From: Beta vulgaris subsp. vulgaris | Taxonomy: Eukaryota; Streptophyta; Magnoliopsida; Caryophyllales; Amaranthaceae | Assembly (NCBI RefSeq): GCF_026745355.1 | Contig: NC_079204.1 | Location: 2,549,501 to 2,613,500 of the forward strand | Length of the DNA: 64,000 nucleotides | Direction of reading: 5' to 3' | In this document: positions 24,346 through 36,627 of the stretch, piece after piece | How positions within the stretch are numbered: position 1 is the first letter of the stretch | Layout: every line of letters starts with the position of its first letter | Notes under the pieces: generated by a model | What the model saw: only the letters and a program-made list of their open reading frames with translations | What the model was told of the DNA's origin: nothing | Database searches by the model: none | Made by a program: the position numbers and the translations under genes

Positions 24346-25746
24346 GAGTCCACTCATGGTACATCCGGGTGTACCATGCTCATGGTACACCCAGGGGAAT
24401 TTTCGTAGTTAATTGAAAGTTAAGGGGCATGCTGGTAATTTTGGGGAAATAATTGTTCTTTCTCCCTCTTCCTTCCAAAGCTTAGAAACAGAAAAAAATG
24501 GAGGAACCAACACAACCTTGCGGATCATTCATGGCGGTTTTGACTCAAACATCTGAATTAGAGTTGCAATTTTTTTATTAAAAGTAATAAATTGTATTAA
24601 CGATGATTCAGAAACTAATTTCGCTCATTTTTGCAAATCAACAATGGCGGATTCAACTCATTCGTGCGAATCATTAATGGCGGAATCAATTCAAACATGC
24701 GAATGAACAACAGAATTGCAAATTTCTTCATTCAGTGAAATACTTACTGTTGACATGCAATCAGAAATAATCGGGTAAATTTTGCCCTAAATATCTAATT
24801 AGTGATGCAATTTTAATTTTTCCCTGAACAGAAGATGAAGACATCAATGGTGAACTCAGAATATTGCCATATTTTCCTGTAGATAACATAAACATCTAAT
24901 ACCTTTTTTGATTTTTTTTATTCTTTTTGGAATTTACTTGTTATGTTTAGGAATTTGATAAATTAATCTTACAGTGATTCAAAATACTGTAAATGAACAT
25001 GAAGAATTTTGCTCAAGTGTTGAGTTGAATGACAATAGATGTCAGTTACTAGTTGCAAAATTCATTATCCAAAATTACTGTTCATTAACACAAAATGAGC
25101 TAGTTTATATGTTCATTTATTAAAATGTGCATTGTGTTTCTTATTCTGTTTTTGAACTTGATAAATGAATATTACAATGATTCAAAATAATGTAAATGAG
25201 CAAGAAGAGTTTTGCTCAATTGTTGCTTTGAATAAATATGTGTCAGTCCTTGTTGCAAAATTGATTCTCCAAAATCATTGTTCATTAGCACAAAATGAAC
25301 AAGTTTATATGTTCATTTGTCAAAATGTGCATTGTTATTTGATGATTTGATCATTATCTTTTTAAAATATTTGCTCATTATCTTAAAATGAGCATATTTT
25401 ATTTTGCTCATATGTGCACAAAAATATTATTCTTTGCTCAGATATAACAACTAAAGAAATTAAATTAAAATGAACAAAGAGCTTGAAAATGAGCATCAAA
25501 AGGAGCTTGCAAGAAGCTGAAACCAAGCAAAAATGGCAGTTAAAGATTGTCAGAGAGGAAAAATGAAGAAGAGAGAGACATAGTGACACAGGAGGGAGAA
25601 ATCAGACAAATTTTATATTCATTTGAAACATGATGACCTGGGCTGAAAAGTTTGGCTGGGTGTACACCTTAAGTTGCAATAAATTACGAAAATATCCCTG
25701 GGTGTACCATGAGCATGGTACACCCAGGTCTACTATAAAGATTCTC
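24346..25746. mobile_element. Non-autonomous MULE-like element with 9-bp target duplication
   Basis: The 9-bp GCCCATTTG occurs directly on both sides (24337-24345 and 25747-25755). The element starts GAGTCC and ends ATTCTC. Its subterminal inverted repeats contain a palindrome, GGTGTACCATG-[CA]-TCATGGTACACC type, repeated at both ends next to CCCAGGG. The interior holds two diverged direct copies of an approximately 180-bp segment (about 24952-25130 and 25150-25336). Length is 1401 bp. No transposase ORF is visible. Confidence 0.75.
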
Positions 25747-26438
25747 GCCCATTTGTGTGAAATATCAACATCAAAATTTTTTTTAACAGTTTTGCTGCTT
25801 GATGTTTAAGAGAAATCAAAAACTTAATTTTTTCCAAGATCCCTAATAGATCCGCCTCTTCATATACATCCTTTTACTCATAATCTCTTATTTACTTTTT
25901 ATTTGGCTTATACTAATCCCTTCTCCATATAATGATTTGAACACGTGTTGAGACGCTAATTTTTAATAGATAAGTTTACTAAAGTAAATTTAACATGAGT
26001 TAGTAAAATATAATTTATTAAAAAAATAGTGGAGGCTAGCTAAAAGTAGTATTAGAAAAAAAATATTAACATCGGGATCATATTGAAAAAACAAGTATTC
26101 AAGTTGATGGGACAAGCAACAAACGAAAATGGTTCAGATAAATCCTGGAGAATGGAAGTATATGTTACGTAATTTATATCCTTTTTAAGTATATTCCAAA
26201 ATATCCTAAGTAGAAACTTAAATATTTTTTTTAAGGAAGTACGAACTTAAATATGACCCTTATATTCGATTAACCAAACTCTTTTGTATGGAGCATGGAC
26301 CAAGCACCAAGGATGGGAGAAGCACATTTGTTATATTAGTGCTATTACTCTAAAAAAAACTTTGCCCTTAGTGCCAAACTAATGTCTTCCATTAGTTATA
26401 CTATCAGTATTCTTTTAAATGCAATATTTGATTATTAA

Positions 26439-26704
26439 TCTATACAAATATATTAAAAGGCATGCGAAAACAAGAAACTGCATCACGTGGCGCTTTCTTT
26501 ATGGAGTTTTAGTTCATATGATCTATGTACAATAAAAAAAAATCAAGAAATTGCAGAGTATAGGGTTTGATCTCGAGACCTCAAGTACATATACTAAAAT
26601 TTTAACCACTAGGCTAAGTTGTATTTAGTGTTACTATCATAAAGTATTATATTAATAAACGAATATTTTTCTTACCCGAGACATAGCTCGGACCTAATAA
26701 CTAG
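26439..26704 (+). mobile_element. Small Helitron carrying tRNA-like A/B box words
   Basis: It begins TCTATACAAATATATT after an A and ends CTAG before a T. Just inside the end is a hairpin, CCCGAG-acatag-CTCGG, about 12 bp from the terminus, as in Helitrons. Reverse-complement copies of the family are at 51634-52207 and, truncated, near 52265-52400 and 41880-42055. The interior on the minus strand contains AGCCTAGTGGTTAAAA and GAGATCAAACCC, which look like pol III A and B boxes. Confidence 0.7.
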
Positions 26705-27062
26705 TATATGCACCAGCCTCGAGTTTAGCATTATGAAGCCTTACACCATGTTCTTATGCGAGCATTGTATTTAACTATCAATATTCTTTTAAATGCAATA
26801 TTTGATTATTGATTCATCTATCAAAAATGCAAATGTTATATTTTTTTTTTAAAAAAAATATTTGTATCCAACTATGAATTAAGGTTGTTGATATCTTAAT
26901 TGTCGTTTCTACATTAGTATCCATATTGTGTTTCACGAGGACCAATAATTTCCATGTCATTCTTTGAATCTTTCCCTGTCACCAACTCACCATCATGACC
27001 ATCTCCCTCTACCTTAAATCTCATCTTCTCTTAGGTGTCTATTCCATATAACACATTATGTA

Positions 27063-27278
27063 CTTTCTCCGCTCTAAATTAATGCAACACTTGTTTTTTT
27101 AATTAATGCAAGATTAGTATAAATGAGAAAAAAATATGCCAATATAGAGGACCATTTACACCGAAGTATTCGTCTCTCTCCTAACTTTAACATAAATATT
27201 AACTCAATATCTTACAACCAGCTTTTTCCTAAATTTCCGCGTCATATACAAGTGTTGCATTTTTTATGAAGCTAAGGT
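27063..27278. mobile_element. Degraded Stowaway-like MITE
   Basis: Left CTTTCTCCGCTCTAAATTAA then TGCAACACTTG, and right CAAGTGTTGCATTTTTTATG then GCTAAGG, form imperfect inverted ends. Confidence 0.45.
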
Positions 27279-28284
27279 ACTATGTAACTAGCTCGGTTGT
27301 TCTCCACTTCACATAGTTTCCTTGAGCTAGCTAGAAGTTACGGCTTACAAGTGTCCTACTCCAATTGATGACTAGCTCTTATGTCAACTTGTTCTATATC
27401 AATCAGGCATGAGTCTGCTCAACATCAATCAATCGACTAACTTCGATGTTATCTTTGAAAAAGAGAAAGATCGCTCGCGCAACATATTGATCGAGGATGT
27501 AAACAAGTTGTGACAAAAGCTAATTTTGGATCAGAGAAAGTAGTAATATTTTATAATTATCATTGAATTTTACTCGTAATTGAAAAGATAAAAAACTTCG
27601 ATATCATTTCTTGATTTTGTAGGAATTTTATAGTCAAGATCTGATCTAAAAACATAAAACATAGAGCAGTCCAACGAGGTAGGAGAGGGTCCTAAAACAA
27701 TTCGAGATCACTCTCATAATTTGCCAAAATTCCTGGATCACATGTGACATGTCCCTTCATCAGATGGATATGTGAACAAATTAATGAATTATAATTTATA
27801 CAGACAATAGTGAGTTGCAATAATATGGCCTAGCACATAAATTAGTTTATCTTTGAATATCATTATCAATTATCATGTAAGAGTATCTCGTAAGAGTAAG
27901 AGATCCTAGAAGTCAACATTAATAAGCCCGCATATGTGACATGCAATTCAAGTACATATCACAAATGAAGCTCGATTGTTAGAGAACGATTGATACAGAC
28001 TGGACAATGATTTTATATTTAGGATAAAATATCCATCGATTGTGTATTTGCAAGCAATAAGAACGCGGAATTTACAATGATAAAAAGAACATATAAGAAA
28101 ATGACAAGATGACATTAGACTCATGTCATTTTTATTGGAGAATGTGTCATTATGTACGTGTGATATATTGTTATACAATAATATAAGTTATGGTGTAACA
28201 TGCTACACCTAAGAATTCAGATGCATTGTATCATTAGTTAGCTACATTTAACAATATTAATTTATCACAATAATACGTTTTATA

Positions 28285-28832
28285 TCTCTATTATATAAGT
28301 GAAGGGGGAGGTCGTGTGGTGTTCTCCTATTAATTGACTATATTACCCTTACTTTTCTAATAAAATCAATTTTGTTTGAATTTTTAAGATAATAATGCAT
28401 AATCAATCAATCAAAATATTTGCCATTTTTAAAAATTACAATTAAAATAACTTTAAATTTTATGTTAAAAAAAAGAAAGACTAAAAAAGTTTACAATAAA
28501 AACAAAGATAACATATTCATTTAAGAATATCAAAATCTTCTATCAAAAGGGAAAATTGCCAAAACAAAAAAGAATCAACGATATACTTCCACAACGTTAT
28601 ACACAGAAGACCATAATTGCAGATCAATTAACCTATCTGAACTTATTTTTGTTGAAAGTAACTTCAAATAAGTTGAATAAAACATGACCTTTATTGAAAA
28701 AACTGTCAACTTAAACTATTATAATTAATTGTCGCTGCATGTAATGTATGCATGTAAAACTAGGTACTCGACATTAGGAAATATAACAATAAAAAAATTA
28801 TCGTCGCACGCATCGCGTGCTTCAAAAGCTAG
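28285..28832 (+). mobile_element. Small Helitron
   Basis: It starts TCTCTATTATATAAGTGAAG after an A. It ends GCACGCATCGCGTGC-TTCAAAAG-CTAG before a T, giving the Helitron signature of 5' TC, a 3' hairpin and CTRR, with A/T target bases. It is 548 bp and non-coding. It shares both ends with the elements at 44359, 55382 (minus) and 62870. Confidence 0.85.
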
Positions 28833-29251
28833 TAATTAACTAATATAACAATTCATTAGTCCATTCTTGAGTAATCTATAGTCATTAAAATGACGTGATT
28901 GGGGGATTGTTAAAAAAAATGTTAGGTAATGATAAATTAAAAAAGTAAAATAAAGGGGAGAATGTGAATATGTGATTGACCAAAATTGATGGCAACATTT
29001 GGGATTTATTAGTCATACGTAGAATATGAGTTGGTCACGAGTGATCACATGAATGAAAGAGAAAAGTGGTAATATGCTAATCAATGACCAAATGTTTTGA
29101 GCAACCAATGTGTAATGTCATTCTATGGGCATGTATGCTCTAGATGCTAGTGTCTAGCGATGGACACAAACATAACTCTTCATGAACAACAGTTTGGAAT
29201 ATGTTCGAACTCGTTTCATTTGTTATGCGCCAAGCTTCAGCCTAAACTATA

Positions 29252-29498
29252 CTCCCTGTGTTTTAAATTATAAGGCATTTTCGCTAAAAGTTTTTGTTTC
29301 AAAATGTAAGGCATTTTACATTATCAATGTAAAATTAAATGCAATTTTATACTATCAAGATAATATTATAGGTTATTTTCTATTATCGTTACAATATTTA
29401 TTGTCAATTCTTATTATCTATGCAAATCTAACTAAAACTAACTAAATTCTTAATATGCGTAAACGGTTTACATGCCTTATAATTTGAAACGTAGGGAG
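29252..29498. mobile_element. Stowaway-like MITE
   Basis: The ends CTCCCTGTGTTTTAAATTAT and ATAATTTGAAACGTAGGGAG are flanked by TA. GCATTTT/ATGCC words continue the inverted repeat inward. It is 247 bp. Confidence 0.7.
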
Positions 29499-30383
29499 TA
29501 GTTGGAACATTAATCGAGCCAAAGACTCGAATTTCATGGTGTTCGACTCGAAAGCTCATGAGCTCATTAATACAAGTAATAAAATTAATTTTTTATGAGA
29601 TTCTTATATAATTGTTATACCAACGCCTAAATGATTAGTTTAATGATTAAGATATGGGGATTTTCAAACAACTTGTCCAAGTGAAACACTAAGTAATATA
29701 AAGCCAATTAACAACAACATTAAAATTTATTGTTGGCTAGATCTGATCAAATCAGCCCGGTCCGATTTTTTGGCCCGCAGGCGGACCCGATCCGATTTTT
29801 TTTGCTTTGGACAAGCTAAAAATGACTTTTTAGTCTATTTTTTGGCCCGGTTCCATTTTGGCCGAAAGTAGCGGGCTTTGGGCACAAAATTTTGGCTCAG
29901 TCCGACCCGATCAATGGACAATTTTTTTAGGCCCAGCCCGTGATCACCTCTATTGTTGGCACATATTTTAACTAGTCAAATTTGAAACTTGAATTATTCT
30001 TATCAAATCATGCTTAAGTCTGTTTTTTAAATTCAAGATGAATTCGAGCTTGGATTCGAGTTCAGGCTCGTAATCAAACCCAAGCCGAGTCATATTAGAG
30101 TTTGGCTCATGGCCAGCCCTATAGCTATGAAAAATGGAGAGGGGAGTTGACAAAGGTTCACTAATCATTCTGCTACTATAAGTTTGTTACAACCCACAAA
30201 CTCAAAAAAATAAGTGAAGAAAACAGGGTTACATATAATCTCACTTACAGAATGTTTAGCAACTAACTACAAGTATACAATAACAAGAGTTTATACATGA
30301 AGTTATTTGACAAAAAAATTACAGCAAATTAACAATCTTTTATGCTGATCACTGGACCTTTTTCCCGTTGGTAGTAGTCTTAG

Positions 30384-30659
30384 GAGCTTGTCTTGGCAAC
30401 CAACCGTTTGAGTCTCTTAGGGGACTCAAACGGGGATAATTTGGTCATTTTATGCGTTGGAAGATTTTACGCGCGTGTGGCTGACATTTACTTGGTACCA
30501 ATGCTAGGTTATAATGGTACCATTCTCCGAAAATATTGACTTGGTACCAGTCCTGATAACAATTTGATACCAATGTCAGGTTATAATGGTACCATTGTGT
30601 TTTATTTTAGGTGTTTGAGTCTTTTTTGGACTCAAACCGTTGGTTACCAAGCCTTTCTC
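30384..30659. mobile_element. MULE-type MITE inserted in the last codons of the desaturase gene
   Basis: The 10-bp GTAGTCTTAG lies directly on each side (30374-30383 and 30660-30669). The ends are GAGCTTGTCTTGGCAACCAA and TTGGTTACCAAGCCTTTCTC. The interior repeats GGTACCA words. At 276 bp plus a 10-bp duplication, it changes the C-terminus of the gene at 30644-35022. At least two further copies are in that gene's intron 2 (31912-32590). Confidence 0.85.
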
Positions 30660-33600
30660 GTAGTCTTAGGGTGGCGAAGTGTCCCAAATAGCCAGTCCAT
30701 TAAGATGGTATAGTTACCATAATTATGATGACCTGATGTATGGTGAATGGTATGATAATCAGAACCCAAAATAGGCCAAACTTTTGCATCACTTCTGTCA
30801 TGTATCATGATTCCCCATACTGCTTCAAATAGGAAAAGTGCCAAGAATGTAGTGAAATGGAGAGGCACAAATAGTAGTACTATACCATAAGGGATTTCTT
30901 GTAACGCTCCGTCAAATGGATGCCCCGACCAACCTAATATATGTATAGAATCATGCGACATCTTGTTATATTCATTCTAATTGTTTTAGTATATCAATTT
31001 TCGTAAAATTATACATTCTAATAGTATGTAATTAAAGATATTAACATTTAAATATGAGTCTTGAAAATGTGGAAAAACAAACATATTAAGTAAAATTACA
31101 CAAAGGGAGTACTCGGTATGGGTACGTTTTTCAAATCATCATCATCTTATATGTGAACTTAATAATATTTTCTAATTTTATTTGGTTATATCAAAAAACA
31201 AATATTGAAGTTTCAGGATCGTTCATCAATGGTGAACTTAGCTTCACATTTGAAATCAATATTGCAGTTTCAAAATAAGCAAACATTTATGCTCATTTGA
31301 GAGAGTGATAAAAAAAAGTTTGCTCATTAACGCAAAAGACATTAGAGGTGGGCATGGGCCAGGGTAGCACGCGGCCCGGCACGAGCCCCTCGAGACTCGG
31401 CCCGGCCCGTTGTTCACTATGTGAGACGTGGAACTGTCACGGTCAAGAAATTTCATTTCAGACCCGCACCAACATGAGCCCGCCTAGATGGCCCGCGGGC
31501 CGAACACTCATTTCCTTTGTTTTTTAGCCTAAAACGGTCAAAAATACAAAAAAACAACATAAAACTCGAGCCAGTCCCGCGGGAGGCACAAGTTTGGCCA
31601 GTGGACAATATCTGGAAATTTCAAGACTGGCCCGGCACTCATGGACCCGGGCCCGCCATTTCCCCAAGCCCACGGGCCGCGTCTGTGAACAGACCCGACC
31701 CATGCCCAAGACTAGCAAAAATGTTTGCTCATTTTCTCAAATAAGTAGCTAGAAGTATTCGTCCATTTTAAAAAGTTAATGCGTATGGGCGAATGAGCAG
31801 AATTGATTGAGTAAAATTTTGCTCATTAGAGAATTTCAAATGAATAATAATTGAAAAAAGTTAATCTTTAATGTACTATCAGCATACTTGGGTGTACTAT
31901 AAATCCCCCCCGAGAAAGGCTTGGTAACCAACGGTTTGAGTCCAAAAAAGATTCAAACACCCAAAATAAAACACAATGGTACCATTATAACCTGACATTG
32001 GTATCAAATTGTTATCAGGACTGGTACCAAGGTATCAATATTTTCGGAGAATGGTACCATTATAACCTAGCATTGGTACTAAGTAAATGTCAGCCACACG
32101 CACGTGAAATCTTCCAACGCATAAAATGACCAAATTACCCCCGTTTGAGTCCCCTAAAAGACTCAAACGGTTGGTTGTCAAGACAAGCTCCCCCAATCCT
32201 GATAACAATGGATACCAATACCAGGTTATAATGGTACCAATGTGAGTGTTTGAGTCTTTTTTGGACTCAAACAGTTGGTTACCAAGGCTTTCTGCCTTGG
32301 TAACCAACTGTTTGAGTCGAGTTTGTCTAGGCAACCAACCGTTTGAGTCTTTTAGGAGACTCAAACAGGGGCAATTTGGTCATTTTAAGCTTTGAAAATT
32401 TCACTCGCGTGTTGTTTGGTACCAATGCTAGGTTAGATTGGTACATTGTCCGAAAATTTTGATACCAAAGTAAGGTTGCTTGGTACCAATCCTGATAACA
32501 ATGTGATACCAATACCAGGTTATAATGGTACCAATGTGAGTGTTTGAGTCTTTTTTGGACTCAAACAGTTGGTTACCAAGGCTTTCTCCCACCAAACTAA
32601 CTTCAACAATATATAAAGCTCGTGTTTTCCCTTTACTAGCTACTATAGCCTTTGTAATATTTGTAGAAACTTGGAAGACGAGATACAAACAGGAGGAGAA
32701 TATGGCCACCGAAGGAACTACTAATATTTACTGATTCATTTCATCTTAAATTATAGTACACCTGTACACCAATACTACTAAATAAATGCTTTACTTAACA
32801 AACAAAACTTCGATGCCACCACCTATTTTAGTTCATTAAATAAATAAACTCACTAACTACTACTTATTACTTCCTCCGTTTCTAAATAAGTGCAACACTT
32901 CTTGTTTTCACGTTTGCCAATGCATTATTTTAACCATTAATATCTTCAATTATCAATAAGTAAAAATTATAAAAAGTTGATATTAAAAAAATTCACATTC
33001 AGACGAATCTAACAAGATCCCACATGACTATGTTTTTCCTAAAATGTAAATCACCAAAGCTAATTAAAGTTTAAACTGTGAATAGTAAACACTATGCAAA
33101 TGTTGCACTTATTTAGAAACGGAGGAAGTATATTACATTATTCTAGGTTACTTAATTATCACTATCACATGTTGCTAATCACTCCTAACTAATTTGCTTA
33201 CTACTCCCTCCGTCTCAAAATATAGTTCTCATTTTCATTTTAGGTGTCTCAAAATATAGTTCCCATTTCCATATTTAGTTCCACATTTTTCCGTAATTTG
33301 TCTAGAAAAATCATGTCCCATCATTTATTTTCTTTTTGAAATTTGTTTTTTCCTTTGTTTATTCAACCAAAATGTTACAATTAATGCTCTTTCACCAATT
33401 ATTCTCCACTCTCTCTCTTAAAATCATCTTTTCCCATACACCATTTATTTAAATAAACAAAAAATCTTTACTATCCCTCTTAAATTCTACTTACATAAAT
33501 TACCGTGAAAAAAGGAAAATGGGAACTATATTTTGGGACGGAGGGAGTACTATTCTTACAACTCCATCCGTCCCATAATATAATGTTTGTTTCTTTTTTA

Positions 33601-35022
33601 TACAGTTTTCAAGACGTAACTTTAACTTTTAATATTTCAATTTCGTATTAATAAAAAATATTAAAATTTGATATATGAAACTACAAATTGAAACGAATAT
33701 ACTATTAAAGATCATAGAAACACACAAAAAAAAAAATTAATGAATATACGAACTATTAATATTTGAGATGAGAGTAATTAAAAGTTAATAGAGTTAAGTT
33801 ACCTGCAAAAGGAGAAAGCATGATCTCCTTACTATAATGATGATGAGGTGCATGAATATACTTGTAAATTGGCTTGATTTCATGCATTAATCTATGAGCC
33901 CAATAAATCCCAAATTCCACCAGAATAAGATAGATTAGTGTATAAAACACATAAGATGACCAACTCATTACACTAATATGGGGGTAACATTTAGTCCAAC
34001 CATTTTCAGCCATCCATTCAAACACTGTTGAAAACAATGTGCTTATTGGAATCGATGCCAGAGCTCCTTTTGCTTGTGATATCATAACTCTTCTTGAAGG
34101 CATGGTTTCTACAATATCATCCAAATTGTATGAATTATATTTTTCAATAAAACTAAATTTTGCTAAAACTCATTTACATAACCAAATTTCCCATTTTTTA
34201 GACTAGAAATATTTAGTTTTTGTGGCATTTAACCAGGAACAAACATATATATATATATATATAACAAAAAAAAGTGAATCGCCAACAAGTTCAACAAGCT
34301 CATGACATAGCTCAGATGTGTGCTAGAACTTGTTTGGAATTCACGACTTGTATCCCTTAGTTTATGTAAACAATTGTATTCTTTTTGTTTAATTTCGTCA
34401 CTTGATTTTTCATGATTTTCATATTCTTCAACGTAATTAAACCTTTGCCTATTTTTTTTTAGAAAGAGTTGACCATTATTATTCTTAATTAGCATGAGAG
34501 AGATGACAAATTGACAAGCAAGTGGTAAAACCGTTACTACCAAGCAAAGCTTTTTTTTTATGTAGTACTACAAGTTTGCATCTCACTTTATCTCAAGGTT
34601 GTGGGATCATATCTCAAGGCACCATATTTGTTAAGTTGGATCAGGTTGATTTATACTAACCGATCAGATAGAAATAAAGAAGTGGCAATACGTATGTATT
34701 ACTTTTACAACATATAAGTGGTCATGGGACGTGGATTACTGGATTATATACTTTTCACCCTCCCTCTTTATCCGGATTCCGGACATTCACCCTAGTGACC
34801 AATTACCAAAAAAAAAAAAGACGTACCCTTAGAGGCATCAGAAGCATAGCGTTTCCAAAAGTTGAGGCAGAGGAAGGCAACTAATGGATAGAGCACAAAA
34901 GCACAAAGAGTTGTTCGAAGCCAAGAGCATAAAAAGTGAGGCAACAAGGAAAATAACTGCTTTGGTAGCACAATCTGATTATACAAACTTGTTTCCTCCA
35001 AGAACAATTTTGAATACTCCAT
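30644..35022 (-). CDS. Delta7-sterol C5(6)-desaturase (DWF7/STE1-like), copy 1
   Basis: Members of this ER membrane family introduce the C5 double bond into delta7 sterols in sterol and brassinosteroid synthesis. Exons on the minus strand are 34827-35022, 33803-34108 and 30644-30933, giving 263 residues with phase-1 introns and good borders. The three histidine boxes are present: HRLMH, HAPHH (HAPHHHY) and HTIHH (YHTIHHTSGHHNYG). Hydrophobic segments flank them. The ATG at 35022 opens MEYSKLFLEE, as in the neighbouring copy. Intron 2 is 2.9 kb and full of mobile elements. The annotated stop (TAA at 30644-30646) is supplied by an inserted MITE. Before insertion the reading frame would have continued to ...NGKKVQ and a TGA at about 30350; now it ends ...TTRKAW. 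The catalytic core is intact, so it may still be functional. Confidence 0.88.
31346..31706. mobile_element. GC-rich palindromic element in desaturase intron 2
   Basis: The left GGTGGGCATGGGCC and right GACCCATGCCCA arms are inverted, with long GC-rich subterminal arms (CGGCCCGGC and similar). It stands out from its AT-rich surroundings. A partial relative is at about 29737-29955. Confidence 0.55.
31912..32590. mobile_element. Cluster of MULE-type MITE copies in desaturase intron 2
   Basis: At least two copies of the 30384-30659 family are present, in tandem or nested: GAGAAAGGCTTGGTAACCAA at 31912, a junction near 32296, and a right end near 32590. The internal GGTTATAATGGTACCA words recur several times. 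Confidence 0.7.
32870..33128. mobile_element. Stowaway MITE, 259 bp (copy 1 of a near-identical pair)
   Basis: It is flanked by TA. The ends are CTTCCTCCGTTTCTAAATAA and its reverse complement. The interior matches the 36789-37047 element, in opposite orientation, with only about two differences by eye, yet the terminal arms differ. It lies in intron 2 of the desaturase gene. Confidence 0.85.
33204..33547. mobile_element. Stowaway-type MITE, CTCCCTCCGTC family
   Basis: It is flanked by TA, with ends CTCCCTCCGTCTCAAAATAT and its complement GGGACGGAGGGAG. On the left the terminal word TCTCAAAATATAGTTC occurs twice in tandem. An opposite-orientation copy is at 41544-41877, in intron 2 of the other desaturase copy. 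Confidence 0.85.
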
Positions 35023-35757
35023 TTTGTTGCTTACTTTTCGTTGACTTGCATCGAAGTAGAACTATTTTCTTTGATTTTGACCTTTTTTCCTTCTTTTGTG
35101 TGTGTGTGTGGAGTATTTCTAGCTTGTTTGTGCTACTTAAATACAGGTATTGACGCATATATTTTGATCAACTAGTGGAAATTCTTGGGGATTTTATGAG
35201 TACATCCAATATTATTTTACCACCTAAAAAAAGCATGGTTATTTGCTACGTAATATGTGGATCTAGCGCGGGGCCCGGATCCCCTGCTCTCTACACCGCA
35301 TTGCAATTGAAAACAATAGACTTTTGTAGTTTGTATGTGAGATTTTGTGAGTTACTCTTATTACCCACATGGCCACCTCAATCCCCATAAGTATGAGTTC
35401 ATTAATCATATACATTTAGGTGTATCGAGTAAATAGTATATTTAAGACTAGTTTTTATTCATTTGAAACTCTCCTTTTTATACATTTTGCTCATGTGGAT
35501 GATTTCAGATGAGAAATGAGCAAAAAAATTAGCATTGGATTTACTATGCTTATGGTACAGTCGGGTGTGATAAACTTTTTGGTATAAATACATTCTTTGA
35601 GTTAACTTAACTTGAAATAATAATAAAAATTCAACATATTTTAACTTTGGACTCATCTGCCAGGGTAATTAGGCCATATTATTTTGAGTTAAATTAAACT
35701 GAATGAAACCAAACTAAACTGAAACTGAAATGAAGTGTACCGAACTAAATTGAACTT

Positions 35758-35893
35758 AATGATGATGATAATGACAACGATAACTATGACGAAAACGATG
35801 GCAATGGCAATGCCAATGATAGTAACAGTACAAAATAATAACAATAATAATAATTATTATTATAATTATAATAATAATAATTATTATTATTTC
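35758..35893. repeat. Compound trinucleotide and hexanucleotide microsatellite
   Basis: A run of gatgat, aacgat and aatggc words passes into AAT/ATT trinucleotides that fold back on themselves (aataataata...attattatt). Confidence 0.85.
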
Positions 35894-36580
35894 TGTCTAA
35901 AAACTGAGGATTGCTGAAGTGTGTTGAGTAGGGGTGAGCCCTAACAACGTTCGCTTGAATTGATCGTCCATACGCCGGAAACCTAAAAGACAAGGTTAGA
36001 ATACCCCGGGATTGTTCCGGAATTCCCCCCCCCCCCCGACACTCAAGTCAGTTGAGGTAGAGAGATATGCTCTACTTAGTTAGGTGAGAATTCAATACAT
36101 GTTCATTGATAAGATTGTTGATATTTGTAGCATTGCGAATTTTCAAATAGGCAACATTGACGGGATGGACTTTTTTTTGAGGGAACGGATCAAGTTGTTT
36201 TTTTTTGGTATCAAATCTTTCTCGTTAGTACCAATATATTTGATATCAAATTTACTATTACTTGATACCAAAATCTAACTTCGATAACAACTTGATTTTA
36301 GTTTAATACTACTAAATTGACTATTTAGCATGTGAAATTAAAGACTCCAAGAATTGAAATAATTAGTAGGTTGCAGATTGCTACTATGACTCATTGAGTA
36401 TTATTTGTACGCTTATAGAAGTTTTAAGCGTCGTCTGTCGTGGTCTCGTGGACGATATATATAGTATATGTTCTTCAGACACCGTTGCAGGCTGCTATTG
36501 CTATAATAATGCTGATTTTGCTTTCAAGTGTCAGAGACTGATAATTTTGATAAATGATAATTCATCCTTTACCCATCCAG

Positions 36581-36624
<44 letters not shown>

Positions 36625-36627
<3 letters not shown>

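Larger units (their letters stand above)
25756..30373. other. AT-rich intergenic region with scattered small TEs
   Basis: No gene can be supported here. The recognisable content is small Helitrons at 26439-26704 and 28285-28832, MITEs at 27063-27278 and 29252-29498, and a GC-rich 'cccggtccg' block at about 29737-29955 that resembles the palindromic element at 31346-31706. Confidence 0.6.

Noticed and set aside
31524..31744. Two overlapping ORFs on opposite strands in desaturase intron 2.
   Set aside because: They are translations of a GC-rich palindromic mobile element.
36026..36037. C homopolymer run as a regulatory site.
   Set aside because: An isolated simple repeat, easily altered by sequencing error; nothing around it suggests function.
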